This document shows positions 8,515 to 17,977 of a stretch of 64,000 nucleotides of DNA, piece by piece (positions within the stretch are counted from its first letter, which is position 1; each line of letters starts with the position of its first letter). The notes beneath the pieces are model-generated. The model did not search any database, had not been told where the DNA came from, and was given only the letters and a program-made list of their open reading frames with translations. Source of the DNA: Colwellia sp. (GTDB lineage Bacteria; Pseudomonadota; Gammaproteobacteria; Enterobacterales; Alteromonadaceae); NCBI GenBank assembly GCA_029938115.1, contig JAPYOP010000009.1:4989-68988 (forward strand). The letters run 5' to 3'. The position numbers and the translations under genes were made by a program.

Positions 8515-10311
8515 ATGATGAACTTAACATGCTGGCAAGTAAAGTATAAATTCGTACTGCTGCTCATCAATATTTCTATTTTTTCGCCCGTGGTATTAGC
8601 ACAAGATTATTATGTTGCTAGTCATGATGGTGCGGATAAAAACAAGGGCACTAAAGCGAAACCATTCGCTTCTCTTAGTAAAATAAATACCCTTGCCCTG
8701 AAACCCGGAGATAATATCTTTCTGAAAGCCGGTGATAAATTCAATGGCAGTTTACGCATACTGAATAAGTCAGGCAGTGCCAAACAGCCCATTACAATAT
8801 CAACGTTTGGCGGCAAGTTAGAAGACAATAGTCAACGTGCTTATATCGACGCTGCTGGAGAACTAGCGGGCATTGAAATAAAAAACAGTCGTTATATTAA
8901 TGTCAGCAACATTGATATTGAGGCGAATGGTGGTAAGCCGCAGAAAATTCGAGATAGAAAAAATGCTCAGGCGATGAGAGTTGGGGTTTTAATCTATATC
9001 GACAAAAAATATAACCATGCGTTTGGCAACATCATCTTAGATAACTTAAAAATTCATGATGTTTTTCATTACAACTTTGGCGGAATCGACCGTGCTGGCG
9101 ATGTGAACACCCAAAATGGTACCCAAGCTTATGGTTATGGCATTCATTTGTTTAATCGCAGCAGTGGTGCAAAGACTTTTTTAACAGACGTTACTATTAA
9201 AAATAGTGAAATATATGACATTGCCCATACTGGCATTAAAGCGACAGCGAATAATCCGAGAATTCAAAGCACTCCTTACCCAATATTAAAGAAACTTATT
9301 AAGAATATCACTCTAAAAAATAATTACCTGCACGATATTGGTGGTCCAGGCATTATGTTTGGCGGCGTTGATGCTAGCCTAGTGTCCCACAACATAACCG
9401 ACAAAACGGGCAGTAGTAGTGACTTTGATACCGGCAAATTTGATGCGCGTAAATGGGGGCGTGGCAGTGGTATGTGGACATGGAATGCCAACGATGTACT
9501 GGTTGAATATAACGAATTTAAAAATGCGGTGGGCCCAGCGGATTCAGCCGGATTTCATATTGATTTTCATTGTTCAAATATTGTTATTCAATACAATTTA
9601 AGCATGAATAATGAAGGGGCTTTTATTGAGATTTTGGGTAATAACAGAAATAACAGCTATCGCTATAATGTGAGTATTAATGATGGTTATCGTGTAAAGG
9701 GTGATAAGAATCGTCCTTATGGCAAAGCGAGCCATGATGGAAAAACTTTATGGCTTAGTGGCTTTGTTGGTATGAAAGGCAGAAAAGTTAATCCTAATAT
9801 TGCGCCACAAAATAACTATATCTATAACAATACCGTATATGTCGACCATGTTGCGCAACTCGCCGCCCATCAAGATACCAATGGTGCTGTTATCGCTAAC
9901 AATATCTTCTACTTTAAAAAGGGTAGCTATTATCTACCTCAAAAAAGATATCAGTTAGTTAAAGGTAAAAACCCAAGCAAAAATCTGAATATGACCAATA
10001 ACTTATTCTTAACAGCTAAAGATTGGCCGATTGTAGGGGTGATGGAAAACAGTACTGCCATTATTGGCGAACCCTTATTTGTTAACAATGGTGGCGATAC
10101 TATTGCCGATTATCAACCGACTAATAATCTTTTAGTTGCTAACAAAGGCATTGAAATAATCCCGCTACCAAAAAGTAACGGTTTACAAGGTAATAGTCGC
10201 AGTGGTGGTTTAACCGTAACAAAAGATATATTGGGTAATAAACTTAATGGGAAAATTCATTTGGGCGCTATAGCACCTATTGAAACTAATATTTACAAAG
10301 GGAATAAATAG
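8515..10311 (+). CDS. Secreted right-handed beta-helix protein
   Basis: A 598-aa secreted protein with a signal peptide ending V-V-L-A (residue 29). The rest shows repeated short beta-strand/Asn-rich turns typical of right-handed parallel beta-helices, the fold of many polysaccharide lyases and some glycoside hydrolases. An N-terminal cap segment (Y-Y-V-A-S-x-D-G ... K-P-G-D-x-I-F-L-K-A-G) and a motif D-x-x-G-F-x-x-D-F at 343-351 recur in the C-terminal half of the esterase/beta-helix fusion at 28344-30629, so the two are paralogues. Asp343 and Asp350 are candidate catalytic or metal residues, but that is inference. A specific enzyme family could not be assigned. It lies between a GH43 and a GH-A enzyme in the operon. 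Confidence 0.75.
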   Translation: MMNLTCWQVKYKFVLLLINISIFSPVVLAQDYYVASHDGADKNKGTKAKPFASLSKINTLALKPGDNIFLKAGDKFNGSLRILNKSGSAKQPITISTFGGKLEDNSQRAYIDAAGELAGIEIKNSRYINVSNIDIEANGGKPQKIRDRKNAQAMRVGVLIYIDKKYNHAFGNIILDNLKIHDVFHYNFGGIDRAGDVNTQNGTQAYGYGIHLFNRSSGAKTFLTDVTIKNSEIYDIAHTGIKATANNPRIQSTPYPILKKLIKNITLKNNYLHDIGGPGIMFGGVDASLVSHNITDKTGSSSDFDTGKFDARKWGRGSGMWTWNANDVLVEYNEFKNAVGPADSAGFHIDFHCSNIVIQYNLSMNNEGAFIEILGNNRNNSYRYNVSINDGYRVKGDKNRPYGKASHDGKTLWLSGFVGMKGRKVNPNIAPQNNYIYNNTVYVDHVAQLAAHQDTNGAVIANNIFYFKKGSYYLPQKRYQLVKGKNPSKNLNMTNNLFLTAKDWPIVGVMENSTAIIGEPLFVNNGGDTIADYQPTNNLLVANKGIEIIPLPKSNGLQGNSRSGGLTVTKDILGNKLNGKIHLGAIAPIETNIYKGNK

Positions 10312-10317
10312 CAGCTT

Positions 10318-11805
10318 ATGAAACATTTCATTAAAGTATTACTATTTATCTGTCTTGTAAATATAACGCTAAGTGCTTCATCACAAGTGAGTATTATTGT
10401 AAATACTTCCACTGTTGTTGCTAGTGATGTTACTGATAAATACGGCCTAAACCTTAATGCGGGGATAGATAGTGATTTAAACCGAGATCCCGGCTTTACT
10501 CCCTTAGCTGATGCACTTGCTGCAACAGGCGTTAAACACTTACGTTACCCTGGCGGCAAGAAATCATTATATTATGCTTGGGCTGCTGCCCCATATACTG
10601 ACGCAAGTACTAATTATTGGGGACCTGGGTGGTACGGTAATGCTGCGAAAAACACCATGAATTTTGATCAATTCATGGCTATCGCCAACCAAGTAGGCGC
10701 CCAAGCCCATATTAATGTTGCTTATAACCCAGCCAAAGGGTTTGGCGAAGAGCTTGCCGCAGCATGGGTAAAATATGCCAATGTCACTAATAATTACAAG
10801 GTAAAGTATTGGGAAATTGGCAATGAAATGTGGAAAGATGAGTTAGGTTTTACCGTTTCAACCCTGTGCGACTTAGCGAGTTCATACTCGAGTGTGATGA
10901 AAGCAGAAGACCCTGATATTCTCATCGGTATAAGTTGGGATAGAGGTCAAGTTCAAGCTGTTATTAATACCTGCGGTAATGCGATAGACTTTATCACAAT
11001 TAGTGACTACACCACCTATCAGGGCTCATACGCGGCTTATACCAATACGAACAATGTTAAGTTGATTGGTGTGAATGAATCGGCAACCAAGAAAATAGTG
11101 GTGTCAGAATTTGCTCCATCAACATGGAGAAAAGATGCCGAAGATACAGCAAATAATACAGGGAAAGGTATTATTAATTTTGATCAAATAGGTCAGTTCC
11201 TAAAAAGTCCCAATACCGAATATGCTAACTTCTGGAATACTCACTGGTATGCTTTGGAAGGTACTCCTCGTGATGCAATGGACAATGCCAATAACTTACT
11301 ACCTGTGGCTCAACCGATGAAGCTTTGGGCGCAATTCATTAAAAATGATCTTGTGCAAATCAGCAGTAATGAATCAGACCTAGTCACTTATGCAGCATTT
11401 GAAGAAGATACCGGGGATTTAAATCTGTTTATTGTCAATAAAGCTAGCGCTCAACACAATACTGATATCATCATCAATTCTGAATATTATTATTCAGGCA
11501 ATGCATCAGTAACCCGCTTTCAGGGAATGGATGATTGGGATGAAAACCCAACCTTGGCAAGTGTTGATGATGTATACATTGCAGATGGTTCAATTACTAC
11601 TTCGCTACCTCCTACTTCTATTACGGTCATATCACTAATTGCGGCGGAACCTGAGCCAGAGCCAGAAATCCCATCAGTTAAAAGCAGTGAATCAGGTGGG
11701 GCGCTTGGTGACAGGCTAATATACTTATTGCTTGCACTGGCTTTCATGCGATGGTTCAGTCACTGCAAAGTAACAAAGTTTAATAATACAAGCAGGGCTC
11801 AGTAA
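10318..11805 (+). CDS. GH-A clan glycosidase with GlyGly-CTERM-like tail
   Basis: A 495-aa secreted enzyme with a (beta/alpha)8-type, clan GH-A layout. R-Y-P-G-G (76-80) is followed by W-E-I-G-N-E (165-170, Glu170 likely acid/base) and V-V-S-E-F (261-265, Glu264 likely nucleophile). This resembles GH51/GH39-type alpha-L-arabinofuranosidases, but the family is not certain. The C-terminal 45 residues show an acidic/Pro linker (E-P-E-P-E-P-E), then S-G-G-A-L-G, a hydrophobic helix and basic residues. That is the three-part pattern of GlyGly-CTERM sorting signals processed by rhombosortase after type II secretion. It is the last gene of the plus-strand run, 6 bp after the beta-helix gene. No rhombosortase is in the window. 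Confidence 0.75.
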   Translation: MKHFIKVLLFICLVNITLSASSQVSIIVNTSTVVASDVTDKYGLNLNAGIDSDLNRDPGFTPLADALAATGVKHLRYPGGKKSLYYAWAAAPYTDASTNYWGPGWYGNAAKNTMNFDQFMAIANQVGAQAHINVAYNPAKGFGEELAAAWVKYANVTNNYKVKYWEIGNEMWKDELGFTVSTLCDLASSYSSVMKAEDPDILIGISWDRGQVQAVINTCGNAIDFITISDYTTYQGSYAAYTNTNNVKLIGVNESATKKIVVSEFAPSTWRKDAEDTANNTGKGIINFDQIGQFLKSPNTEYANFWNTHWYALEGTPRDAMDNANNLLPVAQPMKLWAQFIKNDLVQISSNESDLVTYAAFEEDTGDLNLFIVNKASAQHNTDIIINSEYYYSGNASVTRFQGMDDWDENPTLASVDDVYIADGSITTSLPPTSITVISLIAAEPEPEPEIPSVKSSESGGALGDRLIYLLLALAFMRWFSHCKVTKFNNTSRAQ

Positions 11806-11961
11806 TTTTCTTCGATAGTGACTATGATCACAACTTTATGGATATGGTAGTTATTCATGGAAACCAAAGAGCAATATAAAAATCAAAAGAATCTTTCAGC
11901 TTATTGACACCTAAGTTGATAATGCTGATTGCGGCAGACATTGTTCAAACAATTATCTTTT

Positions 11962-11989
11962 AGTATGACGTTATTCATAACGTCATACT
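11962..11989. terminator. Perfect 12-bp hairpin between convergent operons
   Basis: AGTATGACGTTA (11962-11973), loop TTCA, and TAACGTCATACT (11978-11989) form a perfect 12-bp stem midway between two convergent genes. It probably terminates transcription from both sides. Neither exit has a strong U-tract, so it is not a textbook intrinsic terminator. The surrounding 251 bp hold no ORF. Confidence 0.55.
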
Positions 11990-12056
11990 GTTCAAAATAT
12001 ATAAGTTTGGAGCAATATGTAGAATTACTGCTGATTAATCAAGCAGAGTTATCTAA

Positions 12057-13148
12057 CTAAGGTATCAATGTTTCCACCCAAATAGGATTTTTACCCGTTG
12101 GGTATTGTATCACTTTTGTTAAATGTCCGGTCATTTTATCGGCTTTGTAAACGCCGAGTTTATTGTCCTTTTGTCCTGCCACATAAATAAAGTCACCGCT
12201 TTTATTTAGCGTAAATGAACGAGGAAAGTGTTCACTTGGAAATTTTTTTACCAAGTTCAAGCTGCCATCTATTGCGTTAATCTTGTAGGCAATTATCTGG
12301 TCGAGTTGCTTTTGGTTATCTCGACTTGAAATATAAAGAAATTTATTATCGGGCGAAATGTGCAAGTCTGCGTTGGTGATCCGTCCGCTGGTATCATCAG
12401 AGTTAGTCAATGCTTGAGTTAATGCCAACGTACCTTTTTCAGGATTCCATTGCCAAACCGCGACGCCCGGCTTGATTCTTTCTTGTGTTGAATAAGCAAC
12501 TTTTAATGTTGGGTGAAACACTAAATGTCTTGGTTGCGCTGCGCCTGAACTTGGTCCTATTGCTGGTTTATGTTGAGTTACTTTTCCGGTTTCCTGGTCA
12601 AAAGCTAATTGTAAAATTTTGTTAGGCCCTGTGGCGGGAATAAACAAGGTTTTATTATCTGGAGAAAAACGTACCGCATGTGCTTTTTTCTCAAGCATTA
12701 TCTCTTGAACAAGCTCTCCCTTGTATACGCCATTTTCAAGCTGCCATATCGACGCGGTTCCTTTGCCATAGTCAGCACCCGCTATAAACTTATCGGTATG
12801 GTCGGTTTTCAACTCAGTCACTTTAGCCGTTACTGGCGCATTGTAAACAAAGACTAATTTGCCGTCCGCTTGGACTTTATAGGTCGCTATGGATGGTTTT
12901 TTTCGACTACCATCGATACTCGCTTTAGCGTAAAGGAATTTTTTGTTACGTGAAAAGGTAAAAACAGATAACCCTTTAAGCTCTGTTCTTTGGAAATTAA
13001 GCAGCTTGCCTGTTTGTCGGTTAATTTTTTTAACCTCAAACGCATCGCCCGACGAAAGATATAACAACTCTTGGGCAACTACTTTTCCTGAAACTAATAA
13101 CGGCGCAATTGATAACAACAATAAAGCCGTTAATAATCTAAAAGTCAT
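12057..13148 (-). CDS. Secreted beta-propeller lactonase-like protein
   Basis: A 363-aa seven-bladed beta-propeller of the 6-phosphogluconolactonase/YncE-like lactonase family, with an N-terminal signal peptide (MTFRLLTALLLLSIAPLLVSG...VAQ). Repeats such as H-A-V-R-F-S-P-D-N-K-T-L-F, P-R-H-L-V-F-H-P and S-P-D-N-K-F-L-Y-I-S-S mark successive blades. Cytosolic Pgl opens 6-phosphogluconolactone, but this version is exported, so it may act on a sugar lactone such as an aldonolactone released from the glycan, or only bind. It is last in the order TonB receptor, esterase, lactonase, and lies 49 bp after the esterase gene. Confidence 0.7.
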   Translation of the reverse strand: MTFRLLTALLLLSIAPLLVSGKVVAQELLYLSSGDAFEVKKINRQTGKLLNFQRTELKGLSVFTFSRNKKFLYAKASIDGSRKKPSIATYKVQADGKLVFVYNAPVTAKVTELKTDHTDKFIAGADYGKGTASIWQLENGVYKGELVQEIMLEKKAHAVRFSPDNKTLFIPATGPNKILQLAFDQETGKVTQHKPAIGPSSGAAQPRHLVFHPTLKVAYSTQERIKPGVAVWQWNPEKGTLALTQALTNSDDTSGRITNADLHISPDNKFLYISSRDNQKQLDQIIAYKINAIDGSLNLVKKFPSEHFPRSFTLNKSGDFIYVAGQKDNKLGVYKADKMTGHLTKVIQYPTGKNPIWVETLIP

Positions 13149-13197
13149 AACATTTCACCGGTAACATTCATTTTAATTTTTTCAATACACCGTTCAA

Positions 13198-14769
13198 TTA
13201 TTGAAGTTTAACGGTAAACGGTATGGTTGGTAAACCTTGGTCGTTATATAAATTTGCGTTCTCGGGATTATTTGCCCATGCATAACGCACATGTTTAGGT
13301 GTTTTTATACTGTCATGCCATACCGTTACCTGATTTTTGTCCAATGTTGCATTTGCCCAAATATACTCTTTATCTTCTCCAGCAATAGCAAAACCCATTA
13401 ACTTATCGCCATTGACCACAAGCCCTTTGTTTATGTATTTAAAGCTAATGATTACTTGGCTATTTGTTAATACAGCTTGATCAATAAGTGGACTGGTGTA
13501 ATTTAACTGTTTCTCACCATAAACCAAATGACGAGCACCTAAGGCTAAACGTTCGCCGACAGTTTGTTTGTCTAGCGGATGAATATTGTACCGTTCACCA
13601 ACATCAATTGCTAAAGCCATGGCGGTATTTTCTACGGTGTTTAACACCTTAGTTTGTTCTGCTCGAAGGCTTGCCCATCTGCTTTCTGTCGGCATGTAAT
13701 CTGGTTTTAGAAAGTTAGCTAATTGAACGAATAAGAAGGGTAATTTCGGTTGGCTAAATAACGATCGCCATTGATTGATCATGGTTGAGAATTTACTTGA
13801 ATAATTTTGATACTCAGCCGTATTACTTTCACCTTGGTACCAAATCACCCCAGAAAATTTCATATTGGCTAATGGTGCTATCATAGCGTTGTAAAAACCT
13901 ACCGGCTTGAAATCTAGGCTGGTACGATGCATCAACATAAAGGGTATCTTTTTAGTTGGTACATTGTTTTTTTCTCGCCAATTACTTCTTTCTTGAGCGT
14001 ATTCATTTTGAAGTTGTTTAATATATTCGTCATCAGCTAACTTATAAGCAAGCGCTTGAGCTTTAGGGGAAACTTTTAATGACTCATAACTCATCCATGA
14101 CTCAATTGGTGTGGCACCGACACTTGAAGAAATAATGCCAATAGGCACTTGATAGCGCTGATATAAATCTTTAGCGAAAAACCAAGCTACAGCAGAAAAG
14201 TTGCCGACAGTTTCTTTATTCGCTTCTAACCAATAGCCTTTTTCTAAATCATTTAAAGGACCCTTAAAATGGTAGTTCCTAACAACGCTGAATTGACGAA
14301 TGTCAGGGTATTGCTCGAGCTTATCTTCTTGTGGGAACCTCTTCAGAGCTTCTTTAAGCTTAAATGCCATATTAGACTGACCAGAGGCTAGCCAGACGTC
14401 ACCAAAAGCGATATTGCTTAGTATTATAGAGTTATGCTCGATGGTATTTAATTTGACTGCGTCTTCACCCACTATTGAAATCGATTGTTTTGTAGCTACT
14501 TGCTGTGCAGGTAACGTGATTAACCAAGTACCTTCTTTATTTGTTTGGCCTCGAAAGATTTTTCCGTTTAAAGTGATTTTTATTTTTTCGTATTTATTGG
14601 CATTTCCCCAAATATTAATAGGTAAGTTACGTTGTAAAACCATATTGTTAGCAAAAACGGTCGCTAATTTTACTTGAGCGTGAGCAATATTTAGACAGAA
14701 CAGTGAGAGTATTATTAAAGAAAAGAGCATTGTTATTATTGAAATGAACTCGTTATTCTTTTTTATCAT
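13198..14769 (-). CDS. Sialate O-acetylesterase-family carbohydrate esterase
   Basis: A 523-aa secreted esterase of the sialate O-acetylesterase (SASA) family. It has the N-terminal F-x-N-N-M-V-L-Q-R signature, a beta-sandwich inserted before the catalytic part, A-S-G-Q-S-N-M containing the nucleophilic Ser, W-Y-Q-G-E-S-N, and a late D-V-G-E-R-Y-N-I-H-P bearing the Asp/His. In polysaccharide loci such enzymes usually remove O-acetyl groups from plant or algal glycans, not sialic acid, and no sialic acid genes are present here. The N-terminus is a signal or membrane segment. It follows the TonB receptor after an intrinsic terminator, so expression may be lower than the receptor's. Confidence 0.82.
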   Translation of the reverse strand: MIKKNNEFISIITMLFSLIILSLFCLNIAHAQVKLATVFANNMVLQRNLPINIWGNANKYEKIKITLNGKIFRGQTNKEGTWLITLPAQQVATKQSISIVGEDAVKLNTIEHNSIILSNIAFGDVWLASGQSNMAFKLKEALKRFPQEDKLEQYPDIRQFSVVRNYHFKGPLNDLEKGYWLEANKETVGNFSAVAWFFAKDLYQRYQVPIGIISSSVGATPIESWMSYESLKVSPKAQALAYKLADDEYIKQLQNEYAQERSNWREKNNVPTKKIPFMLMHRTSLDFKPVGFYNAMIAPLANMKFSGVIWYQGESNTAEYQNYSSKFSTMINQWRSLFSQPKLPFLFVQLANFLKPDYMPTESRWASLRAEQTKVLNTVENTAMALAIDVGERYNIHPLDKQTVGERLALGARHLVYGEKQLNYTSPLIDQAVLTNSQVIISFKYINKGLVVNGDKLMGFAIAGEDKEYIWANATLDKNQVTVWHDSIKTPKHVRYAWANNPENANLYNDQGLPTIPFTVKLQ

Positions 14770-14794
14770 TATTCCAAGGTCTCTTTTTAATTAA

Positions 14795-14837
14795 CAAAAA
14801 AAAGCTGATGTCCAGCACTATGCTATAACACCAGCTT
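14795..14837 (-). terminator. Intrinsic terminator after TonB receptor
   Basis: Read on the minus strand, AAGCTGGTGT and ACATCAGCTT form a 10-bp stem with one mismatch, followed by a run of eight T (plus-strand A run at 14796-14803). It lies between the TonB receptor and the esterase gene. It should end or attenuate transcription before the esterase and lactonase genes. Confidence 0.8.
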
Positions 14838-14855
14838 AACAGGTTACGCTAAATC

Positions 14856-17696
14856 CTAGAATTTAGCGCGTAAACCTAATGTATAACGAGTCCCTGTATA
14901 TTGAATACGACCTAAACGTTCCATTATGTCTAAGTATTCATGTGTATTTTCATTAGTTAAATTAGTTGCAGCAATTGTTACCTTAAAGTTTTCAGATATT
15001 GTATAAGCAAAACTGGCATCTAACTGTCCGTAAGCTTTAACATGCTCAGGAATACCTTCACCATTTTTATAACGTGAACCACTTCTTTTTAGCAAGAAGT
15101 CATCACGCCAGTTATAAGCAATACGCCCTTGAAAGTCATCTTTTTCATAAAAGGCAATGATGTTATATGAAGTTTCAGAAAAACCTTCTAAACCATTAGC
15201 CGGTGCTGTGATGCCATCAAGTTCAATTGTATCTGAATTACTATCTTTACTATCTAGCAAGGTTAAGTTGGCTTGAAGACCAAAACCACTTAAAAACCCA
15301 GGTAGGTAATCAAAATAGTGCAATCCTGCTAGTTCAATACCGTTAATTTTACCGCCGCTACGATTTTCTTTTTGCGTAATCAGTTCAGATAACGTTTGCG
15401 TTTCGCCATACTCATCTGTCCATGAAACAGTGAAGTCTTGTAATGCGCCATCAACCCAAATATCAGGTGTAGGATCTGAGGTGACTTTTTTTGAAATAAA
15501 GGTGTTAATATCCTTAGTAAAAAAGTTCACCGCATATGCATTACCATTATCTTCATAATACTCCAAAGTTAAATCAAATTGAGTCGCTTCATACGGCGTT
15601 AAAAAGGGATTTCCGCCTTTACGAGCAAAATTATCAGGCTTATTATCTGTATATTTTGTCTCTGTGCCAATATCTGTAATTGAAGGTAAAGACATTACTT
15701 TAGCACCAGAAATTCTAGCAACTATTTTGTCATTAATATCTAACCTAAAGTTAGCACTGGGTAACAAATTATCATACGAATTCTTCCGCATAATCTGTCC
15801 AGGCTCACTATAAGTGACATTGAGCTCTTCAGTGTAAGTAACACCACCTTCATCATCCACTCCTTCTTCAAGGGTAACATCGATTGATAATCTATTTTTA
15901 CCATGACCACGAGAGATGGTTTCTGTATCAACATAGCGAAGTCCTATATTACCACCCCAGCTATAATCACCAATATCTCCAGCTAAATTTGCTTGAGCAT
16001 AGATTGAAGTTCGTGTTTCTTCGGTAGCGGTTGATAGCGTTTCGTCATATAGTGGATTTGGCCATAAAGCCTCTGCTCGAAGCGCCCCTATTTCTTCATG
16101 ATATTTAGCTAAATCAGTTACTATCATAAATTGACGAGGAAAGGTGCCACTTTCTCCAGATAAATAATCAGTCGTGTTATTTACCGCAAATATATCATCG
16201 GACAAATCAAACTTCTTGTTACAAGTACTAGGGCCTTTTGGTGATTGAGTAAAATCTGCGCAACCTTTACTTATATGATAATCATCCACTATCTTTTCAC
16301 GATCAAAATAGCTAACACCGGCATCAATGGAAACTAATACACCGCTGTCAATGTCATAACTTACATCAAATTGAACTTCGTTAATTTCATCGGATAACTC
16401 TTGTTGTTTAACGTTATTAAAATGTGCTTTAGCGTTAGCCGGATCAGTAAAGTCGATGGGCGTTGTATAAGTGATTATGTTATTATCTCTCATATCAAAA
16501 ATGGCTGGATTTTCAGGCGTTGAATTTGCGCCATCGGTATAATGAGGTACTAAATCGTCTTGACCAGTGTTAGCCTCAGCCGTTGAATGCGACACATCAA
16601 AATTGAAAGTATAATCACCTACATAAGCTAAAAAATTATAACCAATGGCTTGAGTTTTTGTGTCTGAGCCACGAATACCAAATTGACCATCAATAGGTTT
16701 TCCGCCAGTCTTTTCTCCTGCAATAGCAGTGCCTGCATCTGATGCAATAACATTTTGCCAGCCATTATTTTGCATTGGCACTTGCATACCTTGTTTCGTT
16801 TCTTGGCGGCTAAAGTCACTGTATAAATAATCTACCGTGTGAATAATATCGTCTGTTTGAGCAAATTCAAAGGTTAAATTTGCCCCTGTACGTTCACGTT
16901 CTTCTTCAGCTAAGGTAAATTGATAACGACCCGGATACCAAAGCGATGCTGGTGTAACAACCTCACCTTGTTCATTATGAATGTCACCCGTAATTTTATT
17001 TGCTGGAACTTGATCCCATAGTTTAGTTTCAACTAAGTCAATTCGGTTAGTGCTTTTTTCATGGCTAAATCCCAATAGTACGCCAAATCTATCATCTAAA
17101 AAGGTATTGCTAATAATTCCTGATACTTTAGGACTAAAATCCTCTGTTAATTCGTTATATTTAGTTAGAACAGAGCCTGCGGCTTGGAAACCTGGTTTGC
17201 TTAATGGGCGGGCGGTTTTAATGTTTACATAGGCGCCCAAACTACCTTCTGGCGTTTTAGCCATAGGTGATTTACTTACTTCAGCACCTGCAATAAGTTC
17301 TGATGGAAGTAACTGAAAATCAAGAGAACGAGAAGCATCCGTAGTTGCTAAGGTTCTTTCGTTTAACTGCACCACGTTATATGTTGGACCAAAACCTCGT
17401 ATAGTTAACTTAGAGCCTTCGCCATTTTCTCGTGAAATAGCCACCCCAGATATTCTTTGTAAAGATTCGGCAACGTTTTGATCAGGAAATTGACCTAAAT
17501 CCTCGGCATGAATACTGTCTACAATATTATCAGCATTTCTTTTAAATGCTAATGATTCTTTTAAGCTACTCATAATACCCGTTACTTGTATAACCTCTAT
17601 TTCTTCTTCTGATGCGACGTCTTGAGCAACGGCGTAAGACGGTATTTGCACATACAGTGCAGCTAGTAACGCTAAACTTATTTTGGATTTTTTCAT
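14856..17696 (-). CDS. TonB-dependent receptor (polysaccharide uptake)
   Basis: A 946-aa outer-membrane receptor that would import oligosaccharides using TonB energy. It has a signal peptide (MKKSKISLALLAAL...A-V-A-Q), a plug with D-L-G-Q-F-P-D-Q-N-V-A-E-S-L-Q-R-I-S-G-V and T-I-R-G-F-G, and a long barrel ending in an aromatic residue (...L-G-L-R-A-K-F), as expected of outer-membrane proteins. It resembles the large TonB receptors common in marine Proteobacteria (TIGR01782-like). The frame is open to 17741, but ATG at 17696 is chosen because GGGGA lies just upstream and the signal peptide starts there. It lacks an STN domain. A candidate FecI-type promoter lies about 120 bp upstream, with a perfect hairpin between promoter and start. 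Confidence 0.92.
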   Translation of the reverse strand: MKKSKISLALLAALYVQIPSYAVAQDVASEEEIEVIQVTGIMSSLKESLAFKRNADNIVDSIHAEDLGQFPDQNVAESLQRISGVAISRENGEGSKLTIRGFGPTYNVVQLNERTLATTDASRSLDFQLLPSELIAGAEVSKSPMAKTPEGSLGAYVNIKTARPLSKPGFQAAGSVLTKYNELTEDFSPKVSGIISNTFLDDRFGVLLGFSHEKSTNRIDLVETKLWDQVPANKITGDIHNEQGEVVTPASLWYPGRYQFTLAEEERERTGANLTFEFAQTDDIIHTVDYLYSDFSRQETKQGMQVPMQNNGWQNVIASDAGTAIAGEKTGGKPIDGQFGIRGSDTKTQAIGYNFLAYVGDYTFNFDVSHSTAEANTGQDDLVPHYTDGANSTPENPAIFDMRDNNIITYTTPIDFTDPANAKAHFNNVKQQELSDEINEVQFDVSYDIDSGVLVSIDAGVSYFDREKIVDDYHISKGCADFTQSPKGPSTCNKKFDLSDDIFAVNNTTDYLSGESGTFPRQFMIVTDLAKYHEEIGALRAEALWPNPLYDETLSTATEETRTSIYAQANLAGDIGDYSWGGNIGLRYVDTETISRGHGKNRLSIDVTLEEGVDDEGGVTYTEELNVTYSEPGQIMRKNSYDNLLPSANFRLDINDKIVARISGAKVMSLPSITDIGTETKYTDNKPDNFARKGGNPFLTPYEATQFDLTLEYYEDNGNAYAVNFFTKDINTFISKKVTSDPTPDIWVDGALQDFTVSWTDEYGETQTLSELITQKENRSGGKINGIELAGLHYFDYLPGFLSGFGLQANLTLLDSKDSNSDTIELDGITAPANGLEGFSETSYNIIAFYEKDDFQGRIAYNWRDDFLLKRSGSRYKNGEGIPEHVKAYGQLDASFAYTISENFKVTIAATNLTNENTHEYLDIMERLGRIQYTGTRYTLGLRAKF

Positions 17697-17744
17697 TATT
17701 TCCCCACTTTGAATGGACAGACTATTGTTTGCCTGCTTCATGAT

Positions 17745-17775
17745 TTTTGATTTATAATGTTTTTATAAATCAAAA
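17745..17775 (-). promoter_or_regulatory. Leader stem-loop of TonB receptor mRNA
   Basis: A perfect 13-bp inverted repeat, TTTTGATTTATAA (17745-17757) and TTATAAATCAAAA (17763-17775), with a 5-nt loop. It lies 49-79 bp upstream of the receptor ATG and downstream of the candidate ECF promoter, so it should be in the 5' leader. It could affect mRNA stability or translation, or be a protein-binding site. Confidence 0.6.
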
Positions 17776-17815
17776 CTACTTTGCTAAAGCACAAAATAGC
17801 CTTGACTTTCCTTAA

Positions 17816-17839
17816 GACGAATTAAGATAAATTTTCCGC
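17816..17839 (-). promoter_or_regulatory. Candidate FecI-type ECF promoter for TonB receptor
   Basis: On the minus strand this reads GCGGAAAA, 12 nt, then CGTC. The identical spaced pair occurs upstream of the sigma gene at 21578-21601. GGAAA-type -35 and GTC-type -10 elements are usual for FecI-like ECF sigma factors, though the exact -35 boundary is uncertain. Confidence 0.5.
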
Positions 17840-17977
17840 TATTAAATAATGGAAACATTAAAAATAAATATGAAAAATAATAGTTTAACCTGAAAAAATG
17901 AATCTTATAAATTAGTTAAAACAAAAACTAGCGATAAGAAAGTTTACGCGGTTGTTTTACAGTTATAAATTATCCCT

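Noticed and set aside
13198-14769. True sialic acid metabolism
   Set aside because: The esterase family name suggests it, but no sialidase, transporter or nan genes are present; acetylated glycans fit better.
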